64,000 bases of DNA from Microbacterium esteraromaticum (GTDB taxonomy: Bacteria > Actinomycetota > Actinomycetes > Actinomycetales > Microbacteriaceae), in the NCBI RefSeq assembly GCF_017303215.1, contig NZ_JAEMWU010000001.1, forward strand, positions 1,178,001 through 1,242,000. Reading direction: 5' to 3'. This document shows, in pieces, positions 27,180 through 35,782 of this stretch (the first letter of the stretch is position 1; each line of letters starts with the position of its first letter). Below the pieces are notes generated by a model. The model ran no database searches. It was not told the DNA's origin and was given only the letters and a program-made list of their open reading frames with translations. A program made the translations under genes and the position numbers.

Positions 27180-27185
27180 TACCGT
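27180..27185 (+). promoter_or_regulatory. Leaderless -10 candidate for the OsmC-family gene
   Basis: TACCGT followed by six bases and ATG at 27192. Confidence 0.4.
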
Positions 27186-27191
27186 CTCGGC

Positions 27192-27743
27192 ATGACCCTT
27201 CTCACCCAGCAACTCGCCGCCATCTCTGACGTCACCGCCGCCGAGCGCTCGCAGCGCCTCGCCGAGGCCGGCACCACCTGGAACGAGCGCATCGCACGCG
27301 ACGCCGGCAACGCGCAGTTGACCTACCGGGTCACGGGGCGCGGGGTCGGGTCGGTCGGCACCGAGATTCGAGCCGGCAAGCACCGCTTCCTCGTCGACGA
27401 GCCCGGCGCGCTCGCCGGTGATGACGCCGCCGCGAGTCCGGTCGAGTACGCGCTCGGTGCGCTGATCTCGTGTCAGATCGTCGTCTTCCGGCTGTACGCC
27501 GAGGCGCTCGGCCTGACCATCGACGACATCGAGATCGAGGCCGAGGGCGACCTCGATGTGCGCAAGCTGTTCGGCATCGACGAGTCCGGCCGTGCCGGTT
27601 TCCACGATGTGCGCGTGCGCGTCGACATCACAGGACCCGATAGCGCCGAGCAGTACGAGAAGCTGCGCACGGTCGTCGAGGAGCGCTGCCCCGTGCTCGA
27701 TCTTTTCGCCAACACCGTCCCCGTCTCGGGCCGTCTCAGCTGA
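27192..27743 (+). CDS. OsmC-family protein
   Basis: A 183-residue protein with the OsmC/Ohr fold. The central segment DDAAASPVEYALGALISCQIVVFRLYAEALGL contains the conserved Cys of the family in LISCQ, and the C-terminal ERCPVLDLFANTVPV contains the second Cys. The two-Cys pair suggests a thiol peroxidase acting on organic hydroperoxides. ATG 27192 fits both homology and the promoter spacing. Monocistronic between guaB and an MFS gene. Confidence 0.88.
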   Translation: MTLLTQQLAAISDVTAAERSQRLAEAGTTWNERIARDAGNAQLTYRVTGRGVGSVGTEIRAGKHRFLVDEPGALAGDDAAASPVEYALGALISCQIVVFRLYAEALGLTIDDIEIEAEGDLDVRKLFGIDESGRAGFHDVRVRVDITGPDSAEQYEKLRTVVEERCPVLDLFANTVPVSGRLS

Positions 27744-27813
27744 GTCTGTTGCGGGCGAGCGCAGGGCGCGTCGGGCCCGGCCCGCCCTGACCAGAACGTC
27801 GGATGCCCGTCGA

Positions 27814-27819
27814 TAGAGT
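27814..27819 (+). promoter_or_regulatory. Leaderless -10 candidate for the MFS gene
   Basis: TAGAGT followed by six bases and ATG at 27826. Confidence 0.5.
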
Positions 27820-27825
27820 GGGCTC

Positions 27826-29178
27826 ATGGATTCAGCGTCGAACCTGACCCGCGGGCAGGTGGCCAGATACGCCATGGGGTCACTGGGTACCGGCGGGTTC
27901 GCCACCCTGCCCGGTCTGGTGCTCGTCTACTACCTCACCGACTCGTTGGGGGTGACGGCGCTTGCCGCGGGGGCGATCGTGACCGCGGCCAAGGTCTGGG
28001 ACGTGCTGATCGACCCGGTCATCGGCGGGCTCAGCGACAACGGCCTCGCCCGCACCGGAAGCAGACGCGGGCTGATGCGGATCGGCGCGATCGGCCTGCC
28101 GATCGCTTTCGTGCTGACCTTCGCGGTGCCGGCGGGGATCGGCCCTGCGGCATCCGCGATCTGGGTACTGATCGCATTCATCGCCGCGGCGACCTGCTTC
28201 AGCCTGTTCCAGGTGCCCTACATCGCCCTGCCTGCCGAACTCACCGACGGCTACCGTGAGCGCACGCGGCTGCTGACCTGGCGGGTGGTGATGCTCACCG
28301 TCGCGATCCTGTTGTTCGGCGCCGGCGGCCCCGAGATCCGGGGCATGTTCCCCGACGACCCGTTGCTGGGGTATCTGGTGATGGCGCTGGTCGCCGCTGT
28401 AGTGCTGGGTATCGGGCTCTACATCGCGTCGACGGTTGCGCCGCAGCGTCCGCTGCTTCCGGTGCACCCGGGGGCGTCGATCGGCACCCACTACCGCGAC
28501 GGAATCGCGGTGCTGCGGCAGAGCCAGCCGTTCCGCGCGCTGCTGGCGACCTTCATGCTGCAGGGTCTCGCCACGGGCCTGATGCTGGCCGCCGCGCAGT
28601 TCGTCGCTCGGTGGGTGCTGAACGATGAGGATGCCGTCACGCCGCTGTTCGCGTCATTGATCGCGCCCGCCCTGCTGATGGCCCCGGTCTGGAAGAAGAT
28701 CGCCGACCGTGTCGGCAAAGAGCGAGGGTTCCGCCTGGCCAGCATGATCTTCCTGGTCGCCACGTTGGTGCTCACGGCGATGGTGTGGATGCCCGGGTGG
28801 TGGATCCTGTTGCCGGTCGCGCTCGCCGGCGCGGCCTACGCGGGCATGCAGACGCTGCCGATGGCGATGCTGCCGGATGTGATCGCCCACGACCGCAGCG
28901 AGACCGGTGGCGCGAACCGCTCCGGGATCTTCGGCGGGGTGTGGACCGCGGGTGAGACCACCGGCATGGCGCTGGGCGCGACGGTGCTGTCGATCGTGCT
29001 GGCGGCCACCGGGTACATCGAGACGACCGCGAACGTCGAGGTCGTCCAGCCGCATGCGGCCGTCACCGGCATCGCCGTCGCGTTCAGCCTGCTGCCCGCC
29101 GCACTGATGCTGATCAGCCTCGCGACGTTGGCCCGTTATCGCCTGCGCGAGCACGACATCATCGGGACGTCGGTATGA
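27826..29178 (+). CDS. MFS transporter, glycoside-pentoside-hexuronide type
   Basis: A 450-residue transporter with twelve predicted helices. The early motif WDVLIDPVIGGLSDN (residues ~60-75) is the D-P-x-x-G-x-x-S-D signature of GPH-type symporters, and the loop around residue 140 (ALPAELTDGYRERTRLLTWR) also fits. Substrates of GPH proteins are usually sugars or glycosides, but coupling (4-base overlap) to a PLP-dependent decarboxylase suggests another substrate may be worth considering. Confidence 0.88.
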   Translation: MDSASNLTRGQVARYAMGSLGTGGFATLPGLVLVYYLTDSLGVTALAAGAIVTAAKVWDVLIDPVIGGLSDNGLARTGSRRGLMRIGAIGLPIAFVLTFAVPAGIGPAASAIWVLIAFIAAATCFSLFQVPYIALPAELTDGYRERTRLLTWRVVMLTVAILLFGAGGPEIRGMFPDDPLLGYLVMALVAAVVLGIGLYIASTVAPQRPLLPVHPGASIGTHYRDGIAVLRQSQPFRALLATFMLQGLATGLMLAAAQFVARWVLNDEDAVTPLFASLIAPALLMAPVWKKIADRVGKERGFRLASMIFLVATLVLTAMVWMPGWWILLPVALAGAAYAGMQTLPMAMLPDVIAHDRSETGGANRSGIFGGVWTAGETTGMALGATVLSIVLAATGYIETTANVEVVQPHAAVTGIAVAFSLLPAALMLISLATLARYRLREHDIIGTSV

Positions 29179-30659
29179 GCGCGGGGGAGCCGCGTCCGGC
29201 CGACATTCTCGACCGGCTGCATCGATTGCGCGCCGCTGACGCGCCGACGCACGGTGGCCGCGTGCTCTCGTATGTCTACGACTCGGGCGTGACCGAGCTC
29301 GATGAACTGGCGGATGCCGCCGCACGCCTGGCGCGGCCGTTGAACGGCCTCGACCCCACGGTGTTCCCGTCCATCGCCGCGATGGAGCGCGACGTGATCG
29401 GTTTCGCGCGGCGGATGCTGCACGGCCGACGTTCTGTGGTCGGTACCGTCACCAGCGGCGGGACCGAGAGCTGCCTGCTCGCGGTCAAGTCCGCCCGCGA
29501 CCTCTGGCGTGCCGAGAACCCGACGGATGCTGCACGGAAGCGGCCGCGGCTGGTGGCTCCGGCCACTGCTCACGCTGCATTCCAGAAAGCCGCGGCGCTG
29601 TTCGACCTCGACTTCGATCCGGTGCCGTGCGCGCCGGACGGGTCGGTTGATCCGGCCGAGATCATTGGGCGGATGGGCAACGATGTGGCGCTGGTCGTCG
29701 TGTCTGCACCGAGCTATCCGACGGGCCTGCTCGACCCGGTCGGCGCCGTCGCCCCCGCCGCCGCCGACCGGGGCATCCCGTGCCATGTCGATGCCTGCTT
29801 CGGAGGTTTCGTCCTGCCGTGGTGGCCGAAGCTGCCGGCGTGGGACTTTCGGGTGCGCGGTGTCACCAGCATCTCGGCCGATCTGCACAAGTTCGGCTAC
29901 GCACCCAAGGGCGTCTCGGTGCTGCTGCACGGCGGACCCCAGGCGCGCCGGCGCCGCCGCGCCCAGTTCTTCGCCACCACACGCTGGGCGGGGTACCCGG
30001 TCGTCAATCCGACGCTGCTGGGTTCACGCTCGGCCTCTCCGCTTGCCGCCGCCTGGGCGATCACGCAGCATCTGGGTGACGAGGGCTACGCCGAGTTGAC
30101 CGCTGCGATCCGCCGTGCCGCGACGGCCGTGCGGCGTGCGGTGCACGAGATTCCGGGGCTCGCGGTGCTCGGCGATCCGGTCGGACCCGCGATCGCCGTC
30201 GTCGCCGATGAGTCGGTTCCGTCCGCGGACCGCGTGGACCCGCATCGCCTGGCGGATGCCCTCACCCGGCACGGCTGGAAGATCCAGCACCAGCCAGGAT
30301 TCACGCAGTCCGACGGCGTGCGCATTCCGCACAGCGCGCACCTCACGCTCACACCGGCGCTCGACGACGGCATCGACGAGTTCACCGGGGCGCTGGCTGC
30401 GGCATCCGATGAGGTGCGCGGCGTGCCGCCCGCTGACGCGCGGGCCCTCGTCCGGGTCGTGACGGCGCTCGGGTACAGTCACGGCGGTCGCGTCCCGGGG
30501 CCGCGCGCCGCATGGACCCTGCTGCGCCTGGCCGGGGCCGCGAAGGTATCGGCCGATGCGCCGCTGGCCACGCTGATGGCGCTGGTCGAGCTTCTCCCGG
30601 CGCCGGTCGCCGAGGCGCTGCTGTCAGAGTTGCTGGCGCGGCTGTCGGATCCGCGCTGA
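29175..30659 (+). CDS. PLP-dependent decarboxylase / aldolase family enzyme
   Basis: A 494-residue group II decarboxylase-like enzyme, closest in feel to sphingosine-1-phosphate lyase and tyrosine-decarboxylase-like proteins. PLP lysine lies in SISADLHKFGYAPKG (about residue 240). TSGGTESCLLAVKSARD (~95) binds PLP phosphate, and HVDACFGGFVLPW supplies the conserved Asp. Residues ~410-494 form an extra helical tail. It starts within the stop of the MFS gene. Substrate unknown. Confidence 0.85.
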   Translation: MSAGEPRPADILDRLHRLRAADAPTHGGRVLSYVYDSGVTELDELADAAARLARPLNGLDPTVFPSIAAMERDVIGFARRMLHGRRSVVGTVTSGGTESCLLAVKSARDLWRAENPTDAARKRPRLVAPATAHAAFQKAAALFDLDFDPVPCAPDGSVDPAEIIGRMGNDVALVVVSAPSYPTGLLDPVGAVAPAAADRGIPCHVDACFGGFVLPWWPKLPAWDFRVRGVTSISADLHKFGYAPKGVSVLLHGGPQARRRRRAQFFATTRWAGYPVVNPTLLGSRSASPLAAAWAITQHLGDEGYAELTAAIRRAATAVRRAVHEIPGLAVLGDPVGPAIAVVADESVPSADRVDPHRLADALTRHGWKIQHQPGFTQSDGVRIPHSAHLTLTPALDDGIDEFTGALAAASDEVRGVPPADARALVRVVTALGYSHGGRVPGPRAAWTLLRLAGAAKVSADAPLATLMALVELLPAPVAEALLSELLARLSDPR

Positions 30660-30703
30660 TTGGGGCGGGCGCCGCGTGGCGTGCGCTGTGCGTCGTGCCC
30701 CGC

Positions 30704-30782
30704 ACGAGAACAGGCTCGTTGCCGAGAACAGGCTGGATTTCGAGCATCCATCCTGTTCTCGGGATTTGTCCTGTTCTCGGTG
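30704..30782. repeat. Four-site palindromic intergenic repeat, family A, copy 2
   Basis: GAGAACAGG at 30706 and 30724 faces CCTGTTCTC at 30752 and 30770. Spacing is 18 bp in both arms and all four cores are exact. It lies upstream of the ABC-F gene. Confidence 0.9.
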
Positions 30783-30920
30783 AGGGGAAGTGCGCGGTGG
30801 GCGACGAGTAGCGAACGGTGAGGGACGCGCGGTGCGCGGGGAGAGTGAGCGCGACGGCATCGGATGCCGGCGGCTGATAGCCTGGCAGGCTCGCCACTCG
30901 GTGGGCGGAAGGAAACCACC

Positions 30921-32609
30921 GTGGCCCACATCGACGTCAGTGCTCTTTCACTGACCCTCCCTGACGGACGCCCCCTGCTCGATGAGGTGACGTTCCGCGT
31001 CGGCTCCGGCGTGACCAGCGCGCTGATCGGGCCGAACGGCGCCGGCAAGTCGACGCTGCTGCGGATTATCCGCGGCGAACTCGCGGTGGATGCCGGTGCG
31101 GTGACCATCGACGGCTCCCTGGGGGTGATGGATCAGTTCGTCGGTCATGGCGACGGTGAGATGACCGTTCAGGATCTTCTGGTGAGCGTCGCGCCCACGC
31201 GCATCCGGGCCGCCGCCGAAGCACTCGACGCCGCCGAGAACGCGCTCATCGACACAGAGAACGAGCGCACGCAGATGGCGTACGCGACCGCGCTCGCCGA
31301 CTACGCGGATGCCGGTGGCTACGAGCACGAGACCGTGTGGGACCAGTGCACGGTGGCCGCGCTCGGAGTGCCCTACGACCGTGCCCGGTATCGCTCTCTC
31401 GACAGCCTTTCGGGTGGCGAGCAGAAGCGGCTCGCCCTGGAGGCGCTGTTGCGCGGTCCCGACGACGTGCTGCTTCTGGACGAGCCCGACAACTACCTCG
31501 ATGTGCCGGGAAAACGCTGGTTGGAACAATCTCTGCGCGACAGCGCGAAGACCGTGCTGCTGGTCTCGCATGATCGCGAGCTGCTGGCCAGAGCGGCCGA
31601 TCGCATCATCACCCTGGAGGTCGGGGGAGCGGGCGCTACGGCGTGGGTGCACGGCGGTGGGTTCGCCACGTACCATCAGGCGCGCAGCGATCGCATGGAC
31701 CGCCTCGACGAGCTGCGGCGCCGCTGGGACGAGCAGCACGCCAAGCTCAAGGCACTCGTCGCGACTCTCAAGGTCAAGGCGTCCGCCAACGACGGATTCG
31801 CCTCGCGCTACCAAGCGGCCCAGACCCGACTGCGCCGGTTCGAAGAGGCGGGCCCGCCCGAGGAACGCCCACCCGCACAGGACTTTGACATGCGTCTGCG
31901 TGGTGCGCGCACCGGCAAACGGGCGCTGGTGTGCACCGGGCTCGAGCTCACGGGCCTGATGCGGCCGTTCGATGCCGAGATCTGGTTCGGCGATCGGGTG
32001 GCCGTGCTCGGCTCGAACGGCTCTGGCAAGTCGCACTTCCTGCGCCTGCTGGCCCGCGGCGGCAGCGACCCCGATCCCACCCGGGGACACCTCACGACAG
32101 CATCCGAGGCATTGCTTCCCGTTCCGCACGGCGGCGCGGCCGTGCTCGGAGCACGCGTCGTGCCCGGCCTGTTCGCGCAGACCCACGCCCACCCGGAGTT
32201 CGTCGGACGCACCCTGCTCGACATCCTGCACCGCGGCGATGACCGGCGCGCGGGGATGCCTCGCGATGCCGCCAGCTCGGCCCTCGACCGCTACGGTCTG
32301 GTCCGGCAGGCGCAGCAGGCGTTCGAGCAGCTTTCCGGAGGTCAGCAGGCGCGCTTCCAGGTGCTGTTGCTGGAGCTCAGCGGAGCCACCATGCTGCTTC
32401 TCGATGAGCCCACCGACAACCTCGACCTGGAATCCGCCGAGGCACTCGAACAGGCCATCGCGCGCTTCGAGGGCACCGTGCTGGCCGTCACCCATGACCG
32501 GTGGTTCGCGCGTTCGTTCGACCGGTTCCTGGTCTTCGGCGAGGACGGTGACGTGTACGAGTCGGATGCCCCGGTCTGGGACGAGAAACGGGTGGTCCGC
32601 GCCCGGTGA
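30921..32609 (+). CDS. ABC-F family ATP-binding protein
   Basis: A 562-residue soluble protein with two ABC ATPase domains: first Walker A GPNGAGKS (~36-43), signature LSGGEQKRL, Walker B VLLLDEPDNYLD; second Walker A GSNGSGKS (~370), signature LSGGQQARF, Walker B MLLLDEPTDNLD. A charged linker (~245-320, KLKALVATLKVKASANDGFASRYQ) is the P-site tRNA interaction motif region. ABC-F proteins act on the ribosome in translation or antibiotic protection; which applies here is not determined. GTG 30921 has GGAAGGA upstream. Family A repeats flank the gene on both sides. Confidence 0.92.
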   Translation: MAHIDVSALSLTLPDGRPLLDEVTFRVGSGVTSALIGPNGAGKSTLLRIIRGELAVDAGAVTIDGSLGVMDQFVGHGDGEMTVQDLLVSVAPTRIRAAAEALDAAENALIDTENERTQMAYATALADYADAGGYEHETVWDQCTVAALGVPYDRARYRSLDSLSGGEQKRLALEALLRGPDDVLLLDEPDNYLDVPGKRWLEQSLRDSAKTVLLVSHDRELLARAADRIITLEVGGAGATAWVHGGGFATYHQARSDRMDRLDELRRRWDEQHAKLKALVATLKVKASANDGFASRYQAAQTRLRRFEEAGPPEERPPAQDFDMRLRGARTGKRALVCTGLELTGLMRPFDAEIWFGDRVAVLGSNGSGKSHFLRLLARGGSDPDPTRGHLTTASEALLPVPHGGAAVLGARVVPGLFAQTHAHPEFVGRTLLDILHRGDDRRAGMPRDAASSALDRYGLVRQAQQAFEQLSGGQQARFQVLLLELSGATMLLLDEPTDNLDLESAEALEQAIARFEGTVLAVTHDRWFARSFDRFLVFGEDGDVYESDAPVWDEKRVVRAR

Positions 32610-32653
32610 GGAGCGGGCGGGGGCTTCCGCACCCGGCCGACGTGCGCCCGTGA

Positions 32654-32732
32654 ACGAGAACAGGCTCGTTACCGAGAACATGCTGGATTTCGGGCATCCG
32701 TCGTGTTCTCGGGACTCGTCCTGCTCTCGGTG
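32654..32732. repeat. Four-site palindromic intergenic repeat, family A, copy 3
   Basis: GAGAACAGG (32656), GAGAACATG (32674), CGTGTTCTC (32702) and CCTGCTCTC (32720), spaced 18 bp. Outside the cores it is nearly identical to copy 2, including GGCTCGTT and GCTGGATTTCG, but three cores have point changes, so it is a decaying copy. Confidence 0.88.
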
Positions 32733-32748
32733 ACGCGATGCCCACACC

Positions 32749-33439
32749 TCACCTGCGCGCCCGGCGCAGCCCCTGGGCGACGGCGTTGATGATCGTCTGC
32801 TGCACGTACGTCGGGTCGAACATCACCTGTTGGTAGTCGAAGCGCAGCACGGTGTACCCGAGCAAGGCCAGCCGGGCGTCCTGACGCAGGTCGCGGCGGC
32901 GGTCCTTCGGCTTGCGGTGATGTGTGAACCCGTCCAACTGCACCACCAGCCGTTCGCCGATCAGCGCGTCGACAGGGTGCCCGTCGATGACCACCTGCTG
33001 CTGCACCTCGACTCCGCAGCTGCGCGCGATCGCCAGGAAATGCGTCTCGACACCAGAGTCCGACAGGGTGCCGACGACGTCGAGCACGTTCTGCACCGCG
33101 GTGCTGTGCCATTCCGTGCGGCGCAGTTGCGGGAGCGTCACGAGACCGATGCGCAGGGCCGACTCCCAGATCGCGGTGGCATCCGAGGGATCCTGGCATC
33201 GACCCACGTGGTAGAGCACGTTCAGTATCGGATCCTCCACGGCGAAGCGCGCGACGGGCGCCGGGCCCGGTGCCCAGTGCAGCACATGGTCGTGATCCCC
33301 GATCCGCGACGACGCGCTCGGCCCTCCCGGCCTCGACGGCGCTCCGCATCTCGTGCACGGAGTAGCCGGCGGTGCGCAGATCCCTACTGTGTGCGACGCC
33401 GCCCCGCTGTCGCATCCACATGTCCAGGGGAGTTCTCAT
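32749..33439 (-). pseudogene. Broken AbiEi-like / DUF559 endonuclease-fold gene
   Basis: Starting at ATG 33439, about 40 residues (MRTPLDMWMRQRGGVAHSRD ... VHEMRSAVEAGRAERV) match the N-terminal winged-helix of AbiEi-like proteins with a C-terminal DUF559 domain. Around 33290-33320 the frame shifts and a piece is missing; the rest (HVLHWAPGPAPVARFAVEDP through the Vsr-like core VVQLDGFTHH ... YTVLRFDYQQV) continues in another frame to 32749. Intact relatives, as I recall them, have an additional ~50 residues between these parts. So a deletion with frameshift has probably inactivated it, although the DUF559 half could still be translated from GTG 33285. Confidence 0.75.
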
Positions 33440-33618
33440 GCCACGACGATGCCGGTTGCGGGCATCCGCCGTGAGTCGGTTTCACGCCTTCTGGGGAGAA
33501 CTCGTGCGAAATCGCGTTTGTGGAGGGCGGGCACGTGCGGGGAAGTGCGGGCACGCGCGAGCACGCCCGGCGAGATCGGGGCGGTGACCCCACGGAAGGG
33601 CGATGTCGGCCCGACGGG

Positions 33619-33624
33619 TAGGGT
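33619..33624 (+). promoter_or_regulatory. Leaderless -10 candidate for guaB3
   Basis: TAGGGT followed by six bases and GTG at 33631. The 190-base region upstream holds GC-rich repeats of GTGCGGG/GGGCACG type and no gene. Confidence 0.5.
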
Positions 33625-33630
33625 GGAGGG

Positions 33631-34755
33631 GTGAGCATGGACATCGAGATCGGCCGAGGCAAGCGTGCGCGACGCGCCTACACGTTCGACGACATTGCGG
33701 TCGTGCCATCGCGACGCACCCGCAACCCCGAAGACGTGTCGACGGCCTGGACGATCGACGCGTTCTCGTTCGACATTCCGGTGATCGGCGCGCCGATGGA
33801 CTCGGTGATCAGCCCGCAGACGGCGATCATGCTGGGCCAGCTCGGCGGCGTCGGCGTGCTCGACCTCGAGGGCCTGTGGACCCGGTACGAGAACCCGCAG
33901 CCGATGCTCGACGAGATCGCCGCTCTGCCTGCCGAGCAGGCGACCGTGCGCATGCAGCAGCTGTACTCCGAGCCGATCAAGCCCGAGCTCATCAAGCAGC
34001 GCCTCGCCGAGATCCGCGAAGCCGGTGTCACCGTGGCCGGCTCGCTGACCCCGCAGCGCACGCAGGAGCTGTACGAGACCGTCGTGGCCGCCGGTGTCGA
34101 CCTGTTCGTGATCCGCGGCACCACCGTGTCGGCCGAGCACGTCTCCAGTGTCACCGAGCCGCTGAACCTGAAGAAGTTCATCTACGACCTCGATGTGCCC
34201 GTCATCGTCGGCGGCGCGTCGACCTACACCGCGGCGCTGCACCTGATGCGCACCGGAGCGGCTGGTGTGCTCGTCGGTTTCGGTGGGGGAGCGGCATCCA
34301 CCACACGCGTGACCCTCGGCATCCACGCCCCCATGGCGACGGCCGTCTCGGACGTCGCCGCGGCGCGCCGCGACTACCTCGACGAGTCGGGCGGACGCTA
34401 CGTGCACGTGATCGCCGACGGCGGCGTGGGCACCTCCGGCGACATGGTCAAGGCTCTCGCGATGGGTGCGGATGCCGTCATGCTGGGCGTCGCGCTCTCG
34501 CGTGCCACGGATGCACCCGGTCAGGGCTACCACTGGGGTGCTGAGGCGCACCACCCGCAGCTTCCGCGCGGACGCCGTGTGGCGGTCGACCGCGTCGCGA
34601 ACCTTGAAGAGATCCTGTACGGCCCGGCCCCGGTCGCGGACGGCACCGCCAACCTGATCGGCGCGCTGCGCAAGTCGATGGCCACCACCGGCTACTCCGA
34701 CCTGAAGGAGTTCCAGCGGGTCGAGGTCGTGCTGGCGCCGTACGAACTGGGATGA
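33631..34755 (+). CDS. guaB3: GuaB3-family IMP dehydrogenase-related protein
   Basis: A 374-residue IMPDH/GMP-reductase barrel without CBS domains. It shares YTFDDIAVVPSRRT, the NAD-side IGAPMDSVISPQTA, and [25 protein letters not shown] with IMPDH. The loop that carries the catalytic Cys in GuaB reads GFGGGAASTTR here, with no Cys, so normal IMPDH chemistry is unlikely. Actinobacterial GuaB3 proteins commonly lack classic IMPDH activity. GTG 33631 is supported by the promoter spacing; ATG 33637 is the alternative. SURF1 overlaps its stop. Confidence 0.9.
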   Translation: MSMDIEIGRGKRARRAYTFDDIAVVPSRRTRNPEDVSTAWTIDAFSFDIPVIGAPMDSVISPQTAIMLGQLGGVGVLDLEGLWTRYENPQPMLDEIAALPAEQATVRMQQLYSEPIKPELIKQRLAEIREAGVTVAGSLTPQRTQELYETVVAAGVDLFVIRGTTVSAEHVSSVTEPLNLKKFIYDLDVPVIVGGASTYTAALHLMRTGAAGVLVGFGGGAASTTRVTLGIHAPMATAVSDVAAARRDYLDESGGRYVHVIADGGVGTSGDMVKALAMGADAVMLGVALSRATDAPGQGYHWGAEAHHPQLPRGRRVAVDRVANLEEILYGPAPVADGTANLIGALRKSMATTGYSDLKEFQRVEVVLAPYELG

Positions 34756-35579
34756 CGACACGAGCCGGGATGAGCACGACGGAGCCCGACGCGACACCGC
34801 GATTCGCCCCCACGCTGCGCGAGGTAATGCTGCGTCCGCGCTGGATGGGCGTGCTCGGGCTGTGCTTGATCGTCGCCGGCGTGTTCGCCTGGCTCGGACA
34901 GTGGCAGCTGGCCAGTGCGATCGATACCGACCCGCCTCCGCCCGGTGCGACAGAGCAGGTGCTCCCGCTGACCGAGGTCATCGAACCGGGTACGTACCTC
35001 GCTGAGGAACTGGGCGGCCAGAAGGTCACCACCAGCGGCACGTGGGTGCCCGAGGACTTCATCGTCATCTCGTCGCGCGTGAACGACGGTGCCGAGGGCT
35101 ATTGGGTCAGCGGTCAGCTCCGGGTCGCCGAGCGCACGTCGATCGCCGTGGCGCTCGGGTGGGCTCCGACGCGCGAGCAGGCGGATGCCGCCGTCGCGTC
35201 CCTCACGCAGGCGGGCGCCGTACCGGCTGAGCTGCAGGGGCGACTCATCGACGACGAGGGTGTCCAGGTGCCGCCGAGTACCGAGCCGATGCGGCTGGAT
35301 CGGATGTCTCCCGCAGCGCTGCTGAGCCGCTGGCACGACACCGAGCAGCTCGATGTCTACCGGCCGTACCTGGCCTCGATCGAGGCTCCGCAGGGGCTGG
35401 TCGACATCAGCTCGCCGGCACCCGAACTGAAGTCGCCGATCAACTGGCTCAACATCTTCTACGCCATCGAGTGGGCGGTCTTCGCCGGCTTCGCGTTCTA
35501 CCTCTGGTATCGCCTCGCGCGCGATGCGTGGGAGCGTGAGGTCGAGGAGTTCGAGGACGCCACGAGTAGCGCAGCCTGA
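34752..35579 (+). CDS. SURF1 family protein
   Basis: A 275-residue inner-membrane protein with a helix near residues 34-52 (WMGVLGLCLIVAGVFAWLGQWQ) and another near 235-258 (LNIFYAIEWAVFAGFAFYLW), the SURF1 topology with an external loop domain between. It includes the WVSGQLRVAERTSIAVALGW segment. SURF1 helps assemble cytochrome c oxidase. It overlaps guaB3 by four bases; the pairing of guaB3 and SURF1 genes is common in actinobacteria. Confidence 0.9.
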   Translation: MTTRAGMSTTEPDATPRFAPTLREVMLRPRWMGVLGLCLIVAGVFAWLGQWQLASAIDTDPPPPGATEQVLPLTEVIEPGTYLAEELGGQKVTTSGTWVPEDFIVISSRVNDGAEGYWVSGQLRVAERTSIAVALGWAPTREQADAAVASLTQAGAVPAELQGRLIDDEGVQVPPSTEPMRLDRMSPAALLSRWHDTEQLDVYRPYLASIEAPQGLVDISSPAPELKSPINWLNIFYAIEWAVFAGFAFYLWYRLARDAWEREVEEFEDATSSAA

Positions 35580-35688
35580 GCGGGTTCTTCGCACCGGGCC
35601 GCGCCGCAGGGTGACGCGCGCGACAGCTGTTCCGCTGCCGTTCACCCCGGCGACGCTTTGGTGCGTGCCCGGTGTCGGCGCCGACCCC

Positions 35689-35694
35689 TATGGT
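35689..35694 (+). promoter_or_regulatory. -10 candidate for the secreted nuclease gene
   Basis: TATGGT, about 90 bases before the chosen ATG. The -35 is weak. Confidence 0.3.
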
Positions 35695-35782
35695 CGCATT
35701 CATGCGCGTGTTCCCGTGGCACGCGTCGGTCGCGGGGTTCACAGCACCTCCTGACCGTTCACCGATGGAGGAGACTGCAACG

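Noticed and set aside
33480..33570. Possible further copy of the four-site palindromes near guaB3 (GTGCGGG/GGGCACG repeats)
   Set aside because: Short GC-rich words repeat, but there is no pair of direct and inverted cores at the 18-20 bp spacing seen in the true elements.
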